Origin: Sequoia sempervirens
Lineage: Eukaryota > Streptophyta > Pinopsida > Cupressales > Cupressaceae
Reading direction: 5' to 3'
DNA: 64,000 nt
Assembly: GCA_007258455.2 (NCBI GenBank)
Contig: VDFB02000003.1
Span: 41,357,986 to 41,421,985, forward strand
Part shown: in pieces, positions 12,807 to 24,526 of the stretch
How the letters are laid out: each line of letters begins with the position of its first letter
Numbering within the stretch: position 1 is the stretch's first letter
Translations under genes and position numbers: made by a program
Notes under the pieces: model-generated
Databases searched by the model: none
Told to the model about the DNA's origin: nothing
What the model saw: the letters and a program-made list of their open reading frames with translations, nothing else

Positions 12807-13608
12807 GTTGGATTCCTATACTTTTTCACTGTCTCCAATAATTTTTGAAAATTTTCAAGTTACGACAACAACCATTTTGTTGAAATGAGAAAATACAAGT
12901 ACAACAAACACAATATTAGTGGGTTATTTCAAGTAAGAAGTAGAGTTTTGGATTTTTCTAATAGTATTTTTGGTTTCCCCCTTTTTAAATCCAAGGAGGG
13001 AACATATCTGATTTTATACTTTTCTCATAAACATGTCTCTCAAGTGATTCAATCTTTCATCACTCCCATGAGGAACAATGTTGAATTTTAGTGCCCTTTA
13101 GATCATATTGGTTTGTCAAACCCAACAAAGTGTCTAGAGTCTAGACAATACACTACTTATATCTTCTCTGTAGAGTGTGATCCTTCCAGTTGTCTTTTTT
13201 AGTGACATCCTTTGCTACCCATAAACTCTTCCCAATTGAACTACCCTGGAGAGAAAGTAACAAACCATAAATGAATTAAAATAATAAATGATCGAAAAAC
13301 AAAAACCCACTATAAGACAAATGTGAAAGGATTGAAAATTTAACATCCTATTAGCCCAAAGAATTTTGGGGTTGCTGAAATCCCATGTTTACTTGCTTAC
13401 TTGGTTGTTTCCATAGTCATTTAGATTCACATTGAAATCATGAAGCTTATTTTGGTTGTCTTGATTTAGGGTTTCCTGAACTGATTTGCAATTACTAATA
13501 TCACTTGAAACACATCTAGTATCATTACATCATGAAAAATATCAAGGAAGTGAGCTCTATCTTCTATTTCATTTAAAGCTACATGGCTTACAAATCCCTT
13601 TTTCAAAA

Positions 13609-14580
13609 GATGAGGAAAACAAGGGTAATCCATTCCATGTAGTAGACTATGTAAATGATATATGTAGGTTCCACCGTGAAACAAAGGTGTTTTTTTCCTC
13701 TTTTTCAATGTATTGAATGGATGAAGCAAGTTTTCTATATAAGTTGAGCCTTCTAGAATTATTTTGTTCTTTTTGTTACTTATATGATATGTGTTGCAAC
13801 ACAAAGCATGGACTAGTTCATTCTTAGATGGTGATAGGTATTTGGGTGTCCATTTACTTGGCCCTTTGCCATGGAACAGAGATAGCATTAGTTTTAAATT
13901 GCATTGATCTCACCATTGAATGAAATCTCATCTTAGGTTCTTAGCTATGTTCCTTCAGACTACATGTCTCATCAACTTGACATAAATGAAAATATGAGAG
14001 AAATTTTGGTGGATTGGATCATTAAGGTCTCACTTTTCCATATGTCTGAGTTATATTGGATCTTTCTTCTTTCTCAAAGGTGGTGTTCTCTTTAAGTTTC
14101 AATAATCACTTTCATATGTTCCTCTTTGTTGTTTAGATTCATTTGGAATTCAAGCTCATGCAAGAGACATTGTTCTTGGTAATCAACATCCTTGATAGAT
14201 ATCTCTCAATAAAAATAGGAGTAAGAAAGTCATTATATAGCTTGTTGCATTCGTTGCCATGTTTGTGGCATGAAAATATGAGGAGATCTCTATTCCTCTT
14301 GTTGAAGATTTTATTTACATTATAGAGGATGCTTACACAAGAGTTGAACTTTTGCAAATGGTATACAGAGAGTCGATACATTTTAATCTCAAGTTCCAAA
14401 ATTGAATCAAATGCCCATAGTTCATGTTTTGTTTAATGAGTTATTATACTAATGAATCATGTTGCATTCAAACTAACTATAGGAGAAATCCATCCTAAAT
14501 AATCTAAAATTTTCTCTTACCCTTTCAACTCCTTATGTGTTTATGAAGAGATTTCTTAAGGAAATTGGATTAGATAAAGA
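13609..14580 (+). pseudogene. B-type cyclin fragment with introns
   Basis: Four exon-like pieces follow in cyclin order. Piece 1 is 13609-13686 (NPFHVVDYVNDICRFHRET, donor AAG/GTG). Piece 2 is about 13949-14030 (DYMSHQLDINENMREILVDW, ending at AAG/GTCT), the start of the cyclin box. Piece 3 is 14137-14340 (EFKLMQETLFLVINILDRYL, then, after a frame slip near 14220-14235, KYEEISIPLVEDFIYI and AYTRVELLQM), the conserved cyclin-box helices. Piece 4 is about 14483-14580 (TPYVFMKRFLKEIGLDK), after a clean acceptor. Mitotic cyclins activate CDKs at G2/M. The intron remnants show a DNA-level copy, not a retrocopy. Defects include a frame shift, an in-frame TAG where LQLVG-type sequence is expected, and a Cys-to-stop change before KYEE. 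The start and the C-terminal half are missing. Confidence 0.75.
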
Positions 14581-14659
14581 CGCAAGTCTTTTTTAGCGCA
14601 ATGGAGTAAGATTGATATTTTATTTTTTACTATCTGGAATAAACTGACTGTAGGATAAT

Positions 14660-14680
14660 TTATATATATATATATATATT
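14660..14680. repeat. (TA)n microsatellite
   Basis: About ten uninterrupted TA units. This is ordinary AT microsatellite sequence just beyond the cyclin fragment. Confidence 0.85.
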
Positions 14681-14689
14681 AGTATCATT

Positions 14690-17440
14690 ACATCAAATGT
14701 ACTCTCTTGTTAAGGGATTCTAATTTATCCAACCCTTGGCCAAAGGATACTTTATCAAAATCCCCGGAGATCCAATTTTAGCATCTCGCTTCTAAATATA
14801 ATATCGCTTTCATCTCATTCTACCTCTGACAATCCATCTCTACGGGATCAAATAATCTCTTGTTGAAATGTGCTTAAAATTTACACTTATATTCTTCAGA
14901 CAATTGTTTTCATTGAAGAAGCACAACCTAAGTAGCCTAGTGAGCATATTTTATTTAATATGAAAGAAATTTTATGTTCTTTATATGAAGTGAGTGAAAT
15001 ATTGGCTACATGAGGTAAATATTGTAATAAGGGTGCTTGTCATTCTCTAATAGACGTAAGGAAAAAAATCCTCTTAGAGACACACATATAGGCTTTCATG
15101 ACTATTCTTTTGGTTAGACTATCACTCATCATTGCTTCCCATGTGGTCAAATTCACTACCCACCTTCTATGGGATGCCATATATCATGCAGTAAGAACCC
15201 TATGTATTGTGTCCCATGTTTATCCATGCATGACAATGCCCTATGAGCAAGGTTGTCATACTGTCATTTTTTCCATGTTATCTTCATGAGGTTATTTTAG
15301 GGGAATATGATTGTTACTATGCTTTATTTGATATCTTTCCTTTTGGACTATGTTTTTCTCTTGGAACTAGCTTCTTGCTCATTTTCCTTGTTTACAAATA
15401 CTTCTTCTTCATGCAATATCACCCTCCTATAGACTGCCTTTTTTATCATTCATTTCTTTTAACTAGTGTCTCTATCATGCAAATACTACCCAAACACTAT
15501 CTTAAATGTTCTAGGTTATGTTTTTCATGGAGTATCATGATACTTGTTTTCCATCCATGCATGGGTTGTCTCTTTATCATAGTCTACTTCTACATGACTG
15601 TACCTTGTCATTGACTATCTCTTGTTCCATGTTCACTGTGATCTTCTATCATCTATTTTCAGTGGTCTCTACTCCATAGACAAGGTATTTCCACTTATCA
15701 TTTAGAAATATTTTCCCTCTTTCTAGAATTTCACAAGGAATGTGATTTGTCAACATGATCATTAAAAGTACATTGTCACTCTAAATTCTCCTTTGATACT
15801 AAACTATGCATGCTCCTCTTTATACTATTGTCACTAAATTTGTTGCTTCTCTTGTCCTTTATCATGAACCACTCTTGCTCTTGTTTCATGTCATCGTCTA
15901 TTGTCAAAAGCAAAATGTATTGTCATAAAGCCTCATGTAGTTGCTAACCTCTTAAGCATGTCATTTCCTTGGTATTTTCATTTTACCGTAATGGGGTACA
16001 CCATACTGGCTCTAATTCTATCATCTTTTGAGATGCTCTATCATTTACTTCATAAAACTTGAGGACTATCATATCTCACAACCTTTCCTTTATACCTTCC
16101 TTACTACCATACATATTAGTGACTGTCTCTACCCATTTTATGCTTTTATAGGTCCATCCAAGTCATCAAACATATTTAGACTATCACCTTTCAAAAAATG
16201 TGAATGTCATTCATTATTCTTCTTATGGATTATCCTTTATTCATGTTATGCCTTATATCCTTCGATGACTTATATCCTTTTGTTGGTCACCTCCGAAAGA
16301 AAGTTCAGTGACTTTTATTCCTAAAATGTTTTAGGTTTTTATGTTGCATGAGTTTCTATCATGATGAGCCTTTCATCATGCGAGCCTTTTAAGAAAGAAA
16401 TAATTTTGGTCATCTATGGGTAATATGGTTAAGGGTAGTTGACCATAATGATGGTTAGAGATAATGTGCCGAAAATTTTGATGGAATATCTTGCTCAGAA
16501 TGGTAGTGACTTATCTTCTCAAAACTGGTAGAAAAACTAGAACCAATTTCTAATAATCTTTAATTCCTAAGTATTAAATTGTAATTTGAAAAACTAATAA
16601 TAGATTATTTTATGAAGAAAGTCTTACAATAAAAAATGGGCTCTCGTGGCATGTGAGTTTTTAAACCATGGTATTTTGGGATCACTATATGATAATATTT
16701 AATTCCAAAGTACTAAATAATAGTTTGAAAAAGTCAAATGGTAAATTATTGTATGAACAATGCCTAGATAGTAAAATGATTAATATTTTTTATTTATTTT
16801 TGCAAAATTCCTGTTTAGACTCTTATTCTATTGAGAAATATTTATGAACTTTTTTATAACAAACATAAGCCAATCAATAAAACTCTAAGTTCAAACTACA
16901 CCATTGAAAGAAGGCACCAAGGAAGTTCAAAATGCATCTTAAATGAAATGTCCAAAATAACACAACAGCTCATAATAGTTTCCCAATGAAAACACGTTGA
17001 ATTACTTGTCTAAAATACATAGAAATTTGGACATTTTAGTTTTTCTATTTATGGCATATTAACATAAACAAGTTTAAAACTTACACAACAACCCCAAGTA
17101 TTAGTAATTTCAATTTTAAGTTTGGTAAACAGCCAAAAATTATTTACGTCATATTCCTAGATGAAAAGTAAAACTTTCAACATTAGGCGTTATTGTCTGA
17201 GCTGCAACAAATTATTGGTGTTCTTAATGTCTAAAATATATTCAATTGTCTGTGACTTCCTCCAACTTGCTATTTTTAATTTAGCATGATGCAATTTCCC
17301 CCTAAATTGATATATATAAATTATTGGAGATTGCCAAATCTTTCTGGTGAGAGGAAAATAAAATAATATCAACATGCTCTGCGAATTGGAAGCTATCTAT
17401 ATATTTTGTTGTAATGGTGATCTCCAATCAGATCTTGAAT
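14690..17440. other. degenerate low-complexity interior sequence
   Basis: No protein family is recognised. From 15.1 to 16.3 kb the plus strand is rich in loosely repeated ACTATC/CATGACT/ACTGTC words. Related complementary words (GATAGTG) occur at 18.3-19.7 kb and 22.3-23.1 kb, suggesting a decayed short tandem repeat. An approximately 80-base duplication lies near 16.55-16.64 and 16.69-16.77 kb. Confidence 0.4.
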
Positions 17441-17494
17441 AAGGTAACAGTATCCTATGGAAGTGTTTGGGGGTCTTCTTTATTGTCCTCCCAA

Positions 17495-17601
17495 CCTTCC
17501 CCGCTCTCCCACAAACACTTCCAGCCATGCCTACAGTGATACGAGGCTTTCTCGCATCACTGCGAGCATAGTTGGAAGTGTTTTTGGGAGAGCGGGGAAG
17601 G
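17495..17601. repeat. 107-base GC-rich near-perfect hairpin
   Basis: Two arms of about 53 bases pair with only a few mismatches and almost no loop. The outer arm CCTTCCCCGCTCTCCC pairs with GGGAGAGCGGGGAAGG, and the inner arm CAGTGATACGAG pairs with CTCGCATCACTG. A third partial copy of one arm (GGAAGTGTTTGGGGGTCTTC) lies at 17459. The hairpin is GC-rich in AT-rich surroundings. It could be a small foldback element or a microRNA-like precursor. No known plant miRNA sequence is recognised. Confidence 0.7.
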
Positions 17602-17729
17602 CTGCCTTCCATGACAAAAAAAATCCCTGTTGTTATGCTTTGATGGATGTCCCTTTATTATTACGAGATATCTGATGTAGTGTACATTATTATAGTGCAA
17701 GCCTTTTTTTTAGATTGTTTCATTTAACA

Positions 17730-18060
17730 TCACCAATATTCTCCACAAGAACTTTTTCCCTCTTTAAAATGATGGAAATGGTTCACATCTCTCAAAAAAA
17801 ATTCTCTTGAAACAATCTTGGAGATGAATTTAGATGCAATGTGAAAATCAGAACATACTTGAAGGTTCTTAACAACTCTAATAGTTATACTAAGGTCCAT
17901 GTTTAACAAACCAAATGCAATTGCTAACTTTTCAATATGGTGGCAAATAAATGATTCTTTTTTCTTCTATTCCACAACATTAAGTAAAATTCTTGAATCT
18001 AGAAATACCCTGTTTCTTTCATTTTCCAAGCCAAATTCTCCAATATAGACTTATTGGTTG
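17730..18060 (-). pseudogene. DYW domain C-terminus of a PPR protein
   Basis: On the minus strand a frame runs HHIEKLAIAFGLL, IRVVKNLQVC, FISKIVSREF, LRDVNHFHHFKEGKSSCGEY and W, then a TGA stop at 17730-17732. This is the end of the DYW cytidine-deaminase-like domain of plant PPR RNA-editing factors. Here the terminal triplet is EYW and the zinc-binding region is partly preserved. Upstream (about 17950-18060) the frame is shifted, with MKETGY matching the start of the domain. PPR-DYW proteins act in mitochondria or plastids. The repeats that should precede it lie 2.3 kb away, at 20.3-22.1 kb on the same strand, so the gene is disrupted. Confidence 0.8.
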
Positions 18061-20280
18061 TCACCAATATAGAAGATAGTCACCAATATAGAAAAGTTAT
18101 GCAATCATCCCACAAAATCTTCTTTATTCCAAGTCATCTTGAGTTTTCCTAAAGAAATAATGTTTTTTCCATGTGATTATGAGATCATCAAATCATTGAG
18201 CTCTACACCCATCTTTCTAATGCCAATGTTGTAGGTTTTGAGAGTTTTTGCTTATGTTTACATAGGTATTGCTTTATTCCTCTAAAAGTTATGCATTCAC
18301 GTGTCATTTGAGAGGGTACCATGAAGGTTTTGTCACAACTGAAGAGTAATGCATTGTCTTATGTCCATCATGAAAATAACAAGGGTTATTATGGGGCAAT
18401 TTGATAGGAAATGAGTAGATCCTAGAGTATGATATAGGCCTTCATACTAAAACCTTGTTCATGATAGAAGATTCTTGTTTTGTGGCATGGAAAGAATATA
18501 TTAAGTGATTGAAAAACCAAGGATAGTGAACTATGTAGGAATATATGAAGGGGAAGTGATCAAGCATCTACTACTAAGGCAAGGCCAAGAGACACGGGTG
18601 GGTAGAGATCTTAAGCACAAGTTGGTGACAATCAAGATAAGGAATCAATGTTAAAAGATAGAGCATAGTCCATTAGAAATCATTGGATATTCATGAATGT
18701 CAAATGCTCATTAACAATGTCAAGGGGTAGTGGCTTCATCTCAAGAGATGGTCATTTAAAATACATGTCAAGTGGACTGCACAAAGATAATTTACAGTAG
18801 TGAAAAGTGACAATTGTAGTGTCAAATGAAAGAGACAACCACTTCTTAAAACTAGGGACAATCATAACAATAAGTTTAACACTCACCATAAAATGATGTA
18901 ACAAGGTCATTGTATTTATTTCCTTGATGCTCTATTACCAATCCCTTGCTTTCAATACTGAGTGTAGGCATCTCATGAGTTCCTTTAAATGACTGTCATC
19001 AAGCCCTCCTTTAACATATGCATCCCTGACACTAGAGATGCAAGGTTATGCTAGACCCTTTATAATGACTGTATTGACCTTATACTAGTTTAGTAGGTGT
19101 TCTTTTGGAAGATTCTCTTAATGAACATGTAGATATCACACATTCCTATAAGGTGCATGAGATTCCCTTATCATACATACTTCATAATGTTTGTGCAGGG
19201 CTTGGTGAAGAGATCCCAACAAGTGGGTTTATGCACACTATCTTCACAACCTTTATGAGATTATGTTGACTGTCCCATACTCAAATCTTAGTGTCTTCTC
19301 ATGTCTACCAACTTTGTGATAGTCCATATTGTTGTTTGCAACTTTCTAGTGTAGGTCTCTATTAAGAATGAGATAATCATATCATGCAAACCTCATAGTT
19401 GAAAATGGATAGAGAGATGTAAAGGTGGGTTTGAACGGTCACCTTTCCTTAGACCTCTATATTCTTGAATTGACAGTCTTGAGTCACTGTCTCTCTTGTA
19501 CAATGTATCTCAGTCTCTTCTTCATTTTTCCCTATATGACAGTGTAAATTTTTTCATGATAGTGTAGGCTTTCTACAAGACATTGTAAAGCTCAAACACG
19601 ATACCCTAGAGTGTTGGTGACAAGGCTTTGTATAATTTTTCATGATGGACCCGTGTTTACTGTTATCATTGTCTCTTTGTAACCTAGCCAAAAACTATGC
19701 CTAAAGAGATCCTCTATTAGGATTTTGTATGTGATTTTTGTTCTGTCATGTATATCTCTAGATGTGAGGTTTTCAACAAAGGCTAACCATGCTCAAGTCT
19801 ACTTTCAAGATCAGGCAACACCTCTATTCACTCTATCCACCCTCAGTCTTCTTGACCCTCTTCATTCTCTGTCTTCGTGACCTCATAGCTGCAAGCCTGT
19901 CTAGAAACTCTACCTCTTTGTAATGTATCTTAGTCTATATTCCTTTGTAGTTGTCTCCTACCCATTGTCATGCAACCATGGAAACATCTCTTTAACTTGA
20001 ATATGATTTGTAAACCTTGGTCTCCCCAAACTTTGGATAGTTGGAGTGAATGATCTTGAGAGGTCCCTGATAGAGATCAAGACTATTGCTGCATTCTACA
20101 GACCTATTTGCTAATCTACAAGACCATAAAGTTTGAAGATATTTGGAGGTTTAAAACATGCATAGATAGGCTTGATGAGAGTCTAGAGAAGTGTGAAAAA
20201 CCTAAAAGTAAAAATGGTAAGGATTTAGACCTCAGGATTAAGACAAAGAAAGATCACAGTGAAATTGCATTTGCTTGAGA
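18061..20280. other. no gene recognised between PPR parts
   Basis: The sequence contains loosely repeated GTGTCTTCT/ATGATAGTGT words and short unrelated frames. It separates a DYW C-terminus (below 18.06 kb) from PPR repeats (above 20.29 kb) on the minus strand. It is an insertion, an expanded intron-like region, or the junction of two PPR copies. Confidence 0.4.
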
Positions 20281-20757
20281 GTTTCTAGAGCATTTTCAAA
20301 AAAATCCAATTTGTGTGTATCCTGCAATCATTGCAGTCCATGAGACCACATTTTTTTGAAGAATTCTATCAAACAGTTCATGTGCCTTGTCCATGGTTCC
20401 ACATTTTGTATACATGTCCACTAGGGCAGTTGCAACTACAACAAATGACAAAATTCCTCTATCCTTCATGCTTTGATGGATGTCCATAACTTGTTCCAAA
20501 TCTCCGATTTTGGCATAGGAAGGGAGGTTGTTGGCAAAGCTTGTGGAGTTTGGATTTACACTTACTAATTGCATTTTCTTGAAATTTTTTAATTTCTTCT
20601 CAAAAACTTCAATTTGTGCATATCCTACAATCATTGTAGTCCATGAGACCACATTTCTTTGAGGCATTTTGTCAAACAGTTCACGTTCTTTGCCTATGTT
20701 TACACATTTTGAATACATTTCTACCAGGGTGGTTGCCACTACAACATATTGAAAGCC

Positions 20758-20862
20758 TATTTTTTAGATTGCTTCATTTAGCATCACTAAGCATCTCCTC
20801 AAGAACATTGTCCCTATTTAAAATGATTGAAAAAGTTTGCATCTATCACAAAAATCTCTATT
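20758..20862 (-). pseudogene. second DYW-end remnant inside the PPR array
   Basis: The minus strand reads EIFVIDANFFNHFK, stop, GQCS, stop, GDA. This fits the DYW-terminal consensus (I.V.DANRFHHFK.GQCSCGDYW). The DNA is visibly similar over about 100 bases, in the same orientation, to 17700-17805, which encodes the other DYW end. A second PPR copy therefore ends here while repeats of another continue on both sides. Confidence 0.65.
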
Positions 20863-21334
20863 TAAAAAATCTATTTTGTGCATATCCTACAATCATCACA
20901 TTCCAAGAGATGACATCTCTTTGATCCATTCCATCAAATAGTTCATGTGCCTTATCTATACTTCCACATTTTGTATACATGTCTACCAGAGCATTTCCAA
21001 CTATAATATCTAAAAAAACTCCCCCTTCCATTATTTTATGATGGATGTCCATACCCTGTTCCAAAGCTCCCATTTTGGTATAGGTAGGGAGGATGCTAGA
21101 AAAGGTTATTGAATTTTTCTTTACACCTACTAATTGGATTTGCTTGAAATTTTCTAAAGTCAAAAAATCTTTTTTGTGCATATCTCACAATCATTGCATT
21201 CCATGAGATGGCATCTCTTTGAGGCATTCTTACAAATAGTTCACATGCCTTGTCAATGCTTCCACATTTTGCATACATGTCTACCAGGGCAGTTGAAACT
21301 ACAACATCTAAACAAATTCCTCTATCCATACATT

Positions 21335-21650
21335 TAAACCTTAGAATGTTCAGGCACTACATCGATCATCACATTCAAAAGTAAAATCACATCATCCTCA
21401 CATCCCCACGCACACACAAATTTCCTTCACGGGGATGCGAGGAGAGCCTGCCATACTACACCCTCATGCCCTAGCTCCTTATGGGGCTTCAGGGGAGCCT
21501 GGACTGCAATCACTCAAAAGTTCCTTTGTGGGAGATAAGTAGGTGAGGCATCAATCACGCCAAATGAAATACCCACTAAATGTCTTTCCTGAATTTCTAC
21601 CACTCCACCACCCCACAACGGTGGTTGGAGAGGCTAGCAAGTGTGTGGGA
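21335..21650. other. GC-richer insertion interrupting the PPR array
   Basis: The PPR frame breaks after the 'LEQGMGIH' motif (about 21655) and resumes with MDRGICLDVVV (21329). The roughly 315 bases between do not fit the repeat and contain short self-similar words (CCCCACGC, GGGGATGCGAGGAG, GGGGCTTCAGGGGAGCC). Composition differs from the neighbours, so a small insertion is likely. I found no clean terminal repeats. Confidence 0.45.
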
Positions 21651-22069
21651 TGGATTCCCATACCCTGCTCTAGAGCTCCCATTTTGGCACAGGCAGGGAG
21701 GATGCTAGCAAAGGTTGTCGAATTTGGCTTTACACCTGCTAATTGCATTTTCTTGAAATTTTCTAAATCCTTTTCAAAAATCCATTTTGTGCATATCCCA
21801 CAATCATTGCATTCCATGAGACCACATTTCATTGAGGCATTTTTTCAAACAGTTCTATCCTTACAACATCTGACAAATCTATCCTTTATGCTTTGATGGA
21901 TTTCTATACCTTGTTGCTAAGCTCCCATTTTCTCACAGGCTAGGAGGATGCTAGAAAAGTTGTAGAATTTGGCTTTAGAACTGCTAATTGTATTTGCTTG
22001 AAAGTTTTGAAATCTCTTTCAACAAATCCATTTTGTGAATATCCTATTAAGCTGTGAGAGAGATCTTTT

Positions 22070-23395
22070 GGAATATTTATTTAGTATATCTTTTTTTATT
22101 ATCTTGTCTATCAAGTCCAACAAGTGTTAGTTTTTTATTGATAATGTTCTATAGATTTTTCATTATGGTATAACTAGGAAAACTTAAAAAAAAATCATTG
22201 ATCGAGTACTAAAAAGTGTATTTTTTCGTTGCAGGTCCTCTCTTTGTTGTTTTCAATAATCCTTCATATCATGGTTTCACCCACAAGAAATGATTATGAT
22301 AGTGATATGACTATAAAAGAATAAGAGGACCTTCTCAAAAGGTAGTGATAATCATTTGAGGCTGAGCAACACTTAAAGACCCATGGATGATAGGGTTACA
22401 CTGAGAGCCATAAGTAGAAGACACTGGGACATTTGAAACAATATAGTGAGAAGAGTGTGAAGAGATTGGATAGTTTCAATCTAACCTGGAAACACAAAGT
22501 GAAGTTCTTGATCAAATGGCATCATGGCAATGACAATGTTTCCAAAATAATTATGACCATGGTAGAAGCACTCCTCAAACTTGAATGAATATGTTTGCAA
22601 ATGAGGATGTATGGTAGTGAGGATTGAAAGGACAGTCCATGAAAGAGCTTCCAGCTATGCATGAAGAAAACCTACAAGTGACTATCAAGGGGTAGAGATT
22701 CATGCAAAATATAGTGATCATGCAAACATTAAAAGATAATCTTAGAGTCAATGAGAATAACTATGAAAAGGGTACAATCTTGTCAATGTCTCAAGAGGAA
22801 TTTAAAGGGGTAATGAGACATCCTTCTAGTATGCATTTGACAATGCCAAATCTCATGATAGTTAAGAGTCTTCATGTTAGATGCATGAACACCTAGGACA
22901 ATACCATAGAGTTGGTACAAGTGAGCAACAACAAGGCTGAGGGTTATCATGAGCTATCTTCCAAGACAAAAATATTTTTCAATAGTAGTATCATAATGGG
23001 ATGTTGATTTCTATATTAGAGATAAGGACAGTTTATTGCTACATGTAACAATTCACAGTGACAACTTATGAACTAGAGCAAGTTGGGTGCATGAGATAGG
23101 ATCTCAATAGAGATGATAGTGTGATCTTGAACTAGGACAGTGAGGTTCATGTGAGAGTCATGGATTTGTGAATAAGACATCTATGAATGTCTGTGCTTTT
23201 ATGCTGTGATACTCAAAAAATCAGTTTCTTGCTCATTCTTTGAGCTATGTATTGTAACCATGAAGGTTTTTTTAGCAAAGAGAAAGTATTGTAAGTTATT
23301 TTCAGATCTCTATGTTGTTTGTAAGCATTTTTTATCAATAAAACAAGGTTTTACCTTCTCAAAGTTGTTTCATTGTGCAAGCTTTAAAATATACT
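22070..23395. other. no gene recognised
   Basis: Short unrelated frames only. Scattered GATAGTG/CATGAGA words resemble the degenerate repeat of 15-16 kb and 18-19.7 kb. Confidence 0.4.
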
Positions 23396-23399
23396 ACTA

Positions 23400-23850
23400 A
23401 ATATACTAATGACTAAATGAAAGCTTCAAAATGACTAAATATACTACCAATGAACAATTAATAATTAAATTGATTAAATATACTACCAATTGACATAAAT
23501 CAATGAACAATGAATAAATATGACTAAATATATAACCAGTGTTAAATCAGTGAATAAAAATGACTAAATATACTACCAAATTGATCAAAATGATGATTAA
23601 AATTAATGACTAAATACACTACCAATGGATATAAATTAGTGAATAAAAATGAGTAAATAAGTGACTAGATTACAACAATCAATGACTAAACCAACGACTA
23701 AATATATTAGTGGAAAAAAGTGACTAAATAAGTGACTAGATCACAATAATGAATGACTAAATCAATCACTAAATATACTACCAAATCAATCAATCAAAAC
23801 AACCAATAAATGACTAAAAATTGTTTAGTCATCAATCTATTCGCGTTATA
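23400..23850. repeat. right subterminal TGACTAA motif array
   Basis: About ten copies of AATGACTAAATA-type words, many followed by TACTACCAA, lie in under 450 bases, spaced irregularly. The core is shared with 12331-12520. This supports the reading of the two sites as opposite ends of one CACTA-like element. Confidence 0.6.
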
Positions 23851-23858
23851 TATGACTG

Positions 23859-23938
23859 ACAATAAACTACTAATGGTCACGTGATCAACTGTAGTCATTT
23901 ATAAGCAATTTTTAGTAGATTTTTCAGTAGTTTATTGT
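23859..23938. repeat. 80-base segment with perfect 13-base inverted ends
   Basis: ACAATAAACTACT (23859-23871) is the exact reverse complement of AGTAGTTTATTGT (23926-23938). Between them lies CACGTGATCA and the proposed CACTA end (TCATTTATAAGCAATTTTTAGTAG). It could be a tiny MITE, a Helitron-like terminal hairpin, or part of the element's end. Confidence 0.6.
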
Positions 23939-23939
23939 T

Positions 23940-24520
23940 GTTTTTGTACTATTGAAAAACACCAAAGATCCACAAGGATATAACTAACAATCGCAACAAA
24001 AAGACTACAAGTTCTCAACTAAATTTGTACACAAAACATATAGCTCCAAATACAATATGATAGCACAAAGTCTATCAGTACTAAATCTGAATTCCCCTTC
24101 AGTAATGAAATAATACACCACTTATAAACAAATTTCAAGATAATATGGCAAGAGGGACATAAGAACACTCTTACATATGACAAACATGCTCCAAAGCAAA
24201 GGTTGGGGGAAATTTGCTTATTTTATTGATCAAATTTTAATTTGCACATTCAACACAAAGAGTGCAAGTATGCTCTTCAAAATGGTATTATTTTTCTTCA
24301 AAACATCAAAAGGTCCTATTACAAAAGAACTCCCTCATATATATAGAGGAGAGTTGAGAGCTAATCTAGGAAAGAAATAAATAAATTGACTTATTCAACA
24401 AGAGATTCTGATTTGATTTAGGACTTTTTTATTTTTACATTTAATTACATTTTTGAAAATGACATGTAAAATGTCTAAAACTAATTACATAAAGCATAAA
24501 AATACTAAAAATTAAACAAG
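23940..24520. other. no gene recognised
   Basis: AT-rich flank between the proposed CACTA end and the stop of the coiled-coil frame. No LTR, TIR or coding signal could be defined. Confidence 0.4.
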
Positions 24521-24526
24521 GAAAAT

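Larger units (their letters stand above)
20296..22060 (-). pseudogene. PPR repeat array, chimeric and broken
   Basis: Several frames in tandem on the minus strand show PLS-class pentatricopeptide repeats. Examples are ALVDMYAKCGSIDKA, QRDAISWNAMIVRYAQ and PNSTSFANNLPSYAKIGDLE, with the typical order of 'ALVDMY.KCG', 'A..LFD.MPQR.VVSW..MI.GYAQ' and 'F..MQL.GV.PNS.TFAS.LP'. Roughly five repeat blocks remain at 20296-20739, 20858-21181, 21096-21329, 21551-21832 and about 21.9-22.06 kb. PPR proteins bind organelle RNA. Frames change between blocks, a DYW-end remnant lies inside the array (20758-20862), and foreign sequence interrupts it (about 21335-21650). It is therefore a mosaic of at least two PPR copies and cannot encode a working protein. 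Confidence 0.85.
12302..23935. mobile_element. candidate CACTA-like element with captured gene fragments
   Basis: The left end begins CACTAGTAGAATTTGC. About 25 bases of it pair, imperfectly, with the complement of 23894-23919 near the right end (CTACTAAAAATTGC, then ATAAATGA). Just inside each end lie arrays of the motif TGACTAA (12331-12520 and 23400-23850), the arrangement of transposase-binding subterminal repeats in CACTA elements. The interior encodes no transposase that I recognise. It contains copies of parts of condensin CAP-D2, cyclin B and PPR-DYW genes, so it would be a non-autonomous, gene-capturing element about 11.6 kb long. I could not confirm a 3-base target duplication, and the right-most bases are not a clean TAGTG. 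The captured content is better supported than the exact ends. Confidence 0.45.

Noticed and set aside
13466..13888. 140-codon minus-strand frame
   Set aside because: Antisense to the cyclin B exon at 13609-13686; no family of its own.
15098..16324. Several plus-strand frames of 60-123 codons
   Set aside because: Composition follows the degenerate ACTATC-type repeat, with no domain or splice pattern.
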